A DNA stretch of 10,467 nt from Muribaculaceae bacterium (GTDB lineage: Bacteria; Bacteroidota; Bacteroidia; Bacteroidales; Muribaculaceae), in the NCBI GenBank assembly GCA_029060585.1, contig JAIDTS010000472.1, positions 1 through 10,467 on the forward strand, in the 5' to 3' direction. Positions 7,660 to 10,467 of this stretch are shown here, in pieces (the first letter of the stretch is position 1; each line of letters begins with the position of its first letter). The position numbers and the translations under genes are program-made. The notes beneath the pieces were generated by a model, which was given only the letters and a program-made list of their open reading frames with translations, was not told the origin of the DNA and ran no database searches.

Positions 7660-7691
7660 TGTTGTGGGGTTGTTAGGTTGTTAGGTTGGGG
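7660..7691 (-). repeat. 8-bp tandem repeat just upstream of fucI
   Basis: On the + strand the octamer GGTTGTTA occurs twice in tandem (7668-7675, 7676-7683). It is flanked by degenerate copies TGTTGTGG (7660-7667) and GGTTGGGG (7684-7691). In the fucI transcript this would read as CCTAACAA-type, C/A-rich leader sequence ending 2 nt before the start codon. An unstructured leader of this kind could help initiation without a Shine-Dalgarno. That role is inferred. Confidence 0.7.
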
Positions 7692-7720
7692 AAATCCTCG
7701 CTGAAGCTCGGATCCTATAC

Positions 7721-7760
7721 AAAAAAGGGCCTGCGGCGTGGCTTTCGCGCCGCAGGCCCT
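7721..7760 (-). terminator. Intrinsic terminator of the Bax-inhibitor-1 gene
   Basis: On the - strand a perfect 12-bp GC-rich stem (GGGCCTGCGGCG pairing with CGCCGCAGGCCC; arms 7748-7759 and 7727-7738) encloses a 9-nt loop CGAAAGCCA. Six T residues (7726-7721) follow directly. It begins 11 nt after the TGA stop of the upstream gene. This is the only classical rho-independent terminator in the window, and it separates the argS/Bax-inhibitor block from fucI-fucP. Confidence 0.93.
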
Positions 7761-7770
7761 CTATAAGGTA

Positions 7771-8496
7771 TCAGTCACGGTTGCCTCCGAATATGCGAAG
7801 GAGGAACAAGAAGAGGTTGATGAAGTCAAGATAGAGATTCATCGCGCCCATAGTCGCCAGTTTGTCAGCAAGCGACGGATCAAGGTTTGCTGCCGCCAGC
7901 TGCTTCACCTGCTGGGTGTCCCATGCAGTGAGGCCGGTAAAGATGAGAACTCCGGCGATCGAGACGATGTAGCTCATCGTGCTGCTATGCAAGAACATGT
8001 TGACGAGCATGGCAATGATAAGCCCGAAAAGTGCCATCATCAGGAACGAGCCCATCTTTGTAAGGTCGGTCTTAGTGAAGTATCCGTAGACCGTCATCGC
8101 GCCGAACGTACCCGCAGTAATGAAGAAAGTGGCTACGATGGCCGACATCTTATACGCCATGAAGATAGCGCTCAGGAAAGTTCCCATGAGAGCGGAATAA
8201 ACGAGGAAGAGGACGAGCACGGTACCGCTCGACATCTTCATCATCCTCGCGGGAATCAGGATAGCCATAGCGAACATGGCGATAATAAGGCCCCAGAACA
8301 CTATCTGGTTGCCGAAGATGATGCTGAGCAACGACGGACTCGAAGCCACGCCGAGAGCGCAGAATGCCGAGACAAGGAGTCCGATAAACATTCGGACATA
8401 AACCCTCTTCATGACCGAATTGGTCTGGGTCTTGATTGCAGACTGTCCATAGTAGGGAGGAGGAGTCTGCTGCTGGTTATTGTAATCAGGATACAT
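7771..8496 (-). CDS. Bax inhibitor-1/YccA family membrane protein
   Basis: This 241-residue integral membrane protein has a cytosolic N-terminal tail rich in Gln, Pro and Tyr (residues 1-26) followed by about seven hydrophobic helices at roughly 33-52, 56-81, 92-113, 117-139, 148-169, 174-192 and 219-236. The pattern matches the TMBIM/BI-1 family, known in bacteria as YccA, YbhL and YetJ. The two conserved acidic residues of the YetJ pH-sensitive calcium-leak pore appear to be D193 in FTGLTAWDTQQVK and D224 in NLYLDFINLFLFLLRI. E. coli YccA modulates the FtsH protease and B. subtilis YetJ conducts calcium; which applies here cannot be told. The gene lies 135 bp downstream of argS on the same strand with no evident terminator between them, so cotranscription is possible, and it ends in a strong terminator. 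Confidence 0.92.
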   Translation of the reverse strand: MYPDYNNQQQTPPPYYGQSAIKTQTNSVMKRVYVRMFIGLLVSAFCALGVASSPSLLSIIFGNQIVFWGLIIAMFAMAILIPARMMKMSSGTVLVLFLVYSALMGTFLSAIFMAYKMSAIVATFFITAGTFGAMTVYGYFTKTDLTKMGSFLMMALFGLIIAMLVNMFLHSSTMSYIVSIAGVLIFTGLTAWDTQQVKQLAAANLDPSLADKLATMGAMNLYLDFINLFLFLLRIFGGNRD

Positions 8497-8502
8497 ATAA
8501 TT

Positions 8503-8575
8503 AGTTTTAAGTTTTTAGCTATCAGCTTTCAGTTTTTCCGTTTTTAACTTTCAGCTTTCAGTATTTCAGTATTTG
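8503..8575 (+). repeat. Degenerate 7/8-bp repeat array upstream of the Bax-inhibitor gene
   Basis: Units AGTTTTA, AGTTTTT, AGCTATC, AGCTTTC, AGTTTTT run in 7-bp register from 8503 to 8537. After an 8-bp irregular step come AACTTTC (8546) and AGCTTTC (8553), then two 8-bp units AGTATTTC and AGTATTTG. AGCTATC is identical to a unit of the 491-560 array, so they belong to one family. The array fills about half of the 135-bp spacer between argS and the Bax-inhibitor gene. The rest (8576-8631) is AT-rich followed by an imperfect GC patch, with no gene or clear terminator. Confidence 0.65.
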
Positions 8576-8631
8576 ATTTTCACATTATATAATATAGACA
8601 AGGGAATAAGCCTTTCGGTTTAATCCGGAGC

Positions 8632-10413
8632 CTACATCCTCTCGGGCATCTCCATGCCGAGCAACGCCACACCCGTCTTCAGAGTGCGCGCCACTACATA
8701 GCTGAGCAGCAGACGGAGCTGGCGAACTGCCGGATTCTCCTCCTTCAGGATGCTATAGTCATGATAGAAGCGGTTGTATTCCTTCGCCAGGTCGTAGCAG
8801 TAGTTGGCGATCAGCGACGGACTGTAGCTGCGTCCCGCTTCCTTCACCACCTCCGGGAAATCGGCAACCTTCTGGATAAGCACAGACTCGGCTTCGTTGG
8901 GTATGGCGGTAGGCATATAGAGGGGATCGAAGTCACTTCCTGCGCGGCGGAGCACAGACTGCACTCGGGCATACGTATACTGAAGGAATGGCCCCGTATT
9001 GCCGTTGAAATCGATAGATTCCTTAGGGTTGAAAAGCATGTTCTTGCGCGGATCCACCTTCAGGAGGAAATACTTCAGCGCGCCCATGCCTACGATGCGG
9101 GCCACTTCGCGACGTTCCTCCTCAGGCATGTCGGCGAAGCGCTCCGCCCCTGTCTCGGCAGCGTCGGCAATCATCTTGTCGATGAGGTCGTCGGCATCCA
9201 CCACGGTGCCCTCACGGCTCTTCATCTTTCCTTCGGGAAGTTCCACCATGCCATAGGAGAAGTGTGTGAGGTCTTTTCCCCACTTAAATCCGAGCCTGTC
9301 AAGAAGAAGCGAAAGCACCTGGAAGTGATAGTTCTGCTCGTTGCCCACCACATATATCATCTTGTCGATCGGATAGTCCTGATAGCGGAGCTTTGCGGTG
9401 CCTATGTCCTGGGTCATGTAGACGGATGTTCCGTCGGCACGGAGCAGGAGTTTATGATCAAGGCCGTCGGGGGTAAGGTCAGCCCAAACAGATCCATCAT
9501 CTTTACGATACATCTTTCCTTCCTCCAGACCCTTCAGCACAAGGTCCTTGCCCTGAAGATAGGTGTCGCTCTCATAATAGATCTTGTCGAATCCTACGCC
9601 GAGACGCTTGTATGTCTCGTCGAATCCGGCATAAACCCATTCGTTCATCATCTTCCAGAGATCGCGGGTCTCCTTGTCTCCTGCCTCCCATTTGCGGAGC
9701 ATCTCGCGGGCCTCGAGCATCAACGGGGATTTGGCCTTTGCCTCGTCTTCGCTCAACCCTTCCTTCTCCATAATATCCTTCACTTCCTCCTTGAAGTGCT
9801 TGTCAAAGAGCACGTAGAAGTCGCCGATAAGATGATCGCCCTTCTTTCCGGTCGATTCAGGAGTAGCACCCTCGCCCCATTTCTTCCATGCGAGCATAGA
9901 TTTGCAGATATGGATTCCGCGGTCGTTGACGATGTTGGTCTTCACCACCTTATGACCGTTGGCCGCCAGAATGAGCGACAGCGAGTAGCCCAGAAGGTTG
10001 TTGCGCACATGGCCTAAGTGGAGCGGTTTGTTAGTGTTGGGACTGGAATATTCCACCATCACCAGGTCGGAATTCTCGTCGGCATGGCGAATGCCGAACT
10101 CCGGATCCTCGGCTATGCTATGGAGAGTCGTCAGCCAGAACGTAGGATTGACAGAGAGGTTGAGGAATCCCTTCACCACGTTGAATTTCTGAACGGCGGG
10201 CACGTTTTCCACCAGCCACTCCCCTATCTCCGTGGCGGTTGCCTCGGGCGACTTGCGGGAAGCTTTAAGGAACGGGAAGGCCATTATGGTGAGGTTTCCC
10301 TCGAATTCCTTTTTCGTCTGCTGCGGTTGTATCTTGTCAGCGGGAAAATCAAGGGCGTAGAGAGCCTTTACTGCATCGCTCACACCCTGTGTGATTATTG
10401 ATTCTATCTTCAT
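8632..10413 (-). CDS. argS: Arginyl-tRNA synthetase
   Basis: This 593-residue class I aminoacyl-tRNA synthetase charges tRNA-Arg with arginine in the cytosol. Domains in order are the N-terminal tRNA-binding domain (about 1-90, including EFEGNLTIMAFPFLK), and the Rossmann catalytic domain with the HIGH-type motif HLGH (132-135) in SSPNTNKPLHLGHVRNN. Further on come QDIGTA (335-340), YVVGNEQNYHFQVL (354-367) and the KMSKS-like loop KMKSREGT (396-403). A helical DALR-type anticodon-binding domain follows from about residue 470 (GNTGPFLQYTYAR) to LKTGVALLGMEMPERM at the end. Length and domain layout are normal and complete. The start ATG (10411-10413) is supported by the typical MKIESII N-terminus and by a -7 promoter element 25 bp upstream. 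Expected to be essential. Confidence 0.97.
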   Translation of the reverse strand: MKIESIITQGVSDAVKALYALDFPADKIQPQQTKKEFEGNLTIMAFPFLKASRKSPEATATEIGEWLVENVPAVQKFNVVKGFLNLSVNPTFWLTTLHSIAEDPEFGIRHADENSDLVMVEYSSPNTNKPLHLGHVRNNLLGYSLSLILAANGHKVVKTNIVNDRGIHICKSMLAWKKWGEGATPESTGKKGDHLIGDFYVLFDKHFKEEVKDIMEKEGLSEDEAKAKSPLMLEAREMLRKWEAGDKETRDLWKMMNEWVYAGFDETYKRLGVGFDKIYYESDTYLQGKDLVLKGLEEGKMYRKDDGSVWADLTPDGLDHKLLLRADGTSVYMTQDIGTAKLRYQDYPIDKMIYVVGNEQNYHFQVLSLLLDRLGFKWGKDLTHFSYGMVELPEGKMKSREGTVVDADDLIDKMIADAAETGAERFADMPEEERREVARIVGMGALKYFLLKVDPRKNMLFNPKESIDFNGNTGPFLQYTYARVQSVLRRAGSDFDPLYMPTAIPNEAESVLIQKVADFPEVVKEAGRSYSPSLIANYCYDLAKEYNRFYHDYSILKEENPAVRQLRLLLSYVVARTLKTGVALLGMEMPERM

Positions 10414-10438
10414 CGTAGTTTATTGTCGATTACGTATG

Positions 10439-10446
10439 CAAATTTA
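10439..10446 (-). promoter_or_regulatory. Candidate Bacteroides-type -7 promoter element of argS
   Basis: On the - strand the sequence TAAATTTG matches the Bacteroidota housekeeping -7 consensus TAnnTTTG exactly. It lies 25 bp before the argS start codon, implying a leader of roughly 20 nt. The -33 element (TTTG-like) should lie about 20 bp further upstream, at or beyond the right edge of the window, and cannot be checked here. Confidence 0.5.
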
Positions 10447-10467
10447 ACAATAAATACCGACATTAGC

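Noticed and set aside
7692..7723. TTTG at 7723-7720 with GAGGATTT about 20 bp downstream as a fucI promoter
   Set aside because: The -33-like part is the T-tract of the terminator, and the -7-like part misses about half of the conserved positions.
7738..8547. 269-codon + strand open frame opposite the Bax-inhibitor gene
   Set aside because: The product is an improbable run of Glu, His, Arg and Ser, starts inside the terminator hairpin and mirrors a membrane-protein gene; a shadow frame.
8584..8601. Possible sigma70-like promoter (TTGTCT and TATAAT on the - strand) before the Bax-inhibitor gene
   Set aside because: The spacing between the two boxes is only 6 bp and the Bacteroidota consensus TAnnTTTG is not met; more likely just AT-rich spacer.
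8605..8631. Possible terminator after argS (GGCTCCGG...CCGAAAGGC on the - strand)
   Set aside because: The arms pair over only 3 contiguous base pairs before mismatches and no T-tract follows.
8761..10017. 418-codon open frame on the + strand opposite argS
   Set aside because: It lies wholly antisense to a complete, well-conserved argS. Its translation has no recognisable domain and is the mirror of strong codon bias in the real gene.

Overview
The window looks like a chromosomal housekeeping and sugar-catabolism segment of a gut-type member of the Bacteroidota, most likely order Bacteroidales. The protein sequences resemble Bacteroidales versions of fucose permease, fucose isomerase, a Bax-inhibitor-1 protein and arginyl-tRNA synthetase. 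There are no convincing Shine-Dalgarno sequences before the starts, and a Bacteroides-type -7 element (TAnnTTTG) lies before argS. A family-level placement such as Muribaculaceae is only a guess.

Layout. The + strand block (1-4411) holds the C-terminal part of a thioredoxin-fold protein without the CXXC motif, then a SUI1/eIF1-like factor (592-936), and 4 nt later a large UvrD/RecB-type helicase-nuclease of the AddA class (941-4411). The - strand block (4471-10413), read right to left, holds argS (10413-8632), a Bax-inhibitor-1/YccA membrane protein (8496-7771) ending in a strong intrinsic terminator (7721-7760), and a two-gene L-fucose unit, fucI (7657-5879) and fucP (5796-4471). fucP and the helicase-nuclease gene converge at 4411/4471.

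How the genes work together. FucP imports L-fucose with protons and FucI converts it to L-fuculose. The kinase, aldolase and regulator of the pathway are not in the window. The helicase-nuclease would need an AddB-type partner, also not here. Because of the terminator after the Bax-inhibitor gene, fucI-fucP probably has its own promoter in the roughly 60 bp upstream of fucI.

The most unusual content is in the spacers. Five of the six intergenic gaps carry degenerate tandem arrays with a 7-bp period (8 bp before fucI). In the two clearest 7-bp families the unit follows a shared pattern, A-R-M-N-R-T-Y, with the fourth base most variable. Four stop codons (thioredoxin-like gene, addA-like gene, fucP, fucI) are formed across or at the junction between two units. 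In two spacers the arrays face each other in inverted orientation and could fold. A second notable structure is a perfect 11-bp hairpin with a GGAGGT loop at codons 6-15 of fucP. No RNA genes, insertion sequences, CRISPR arrays or defence systems were seen.
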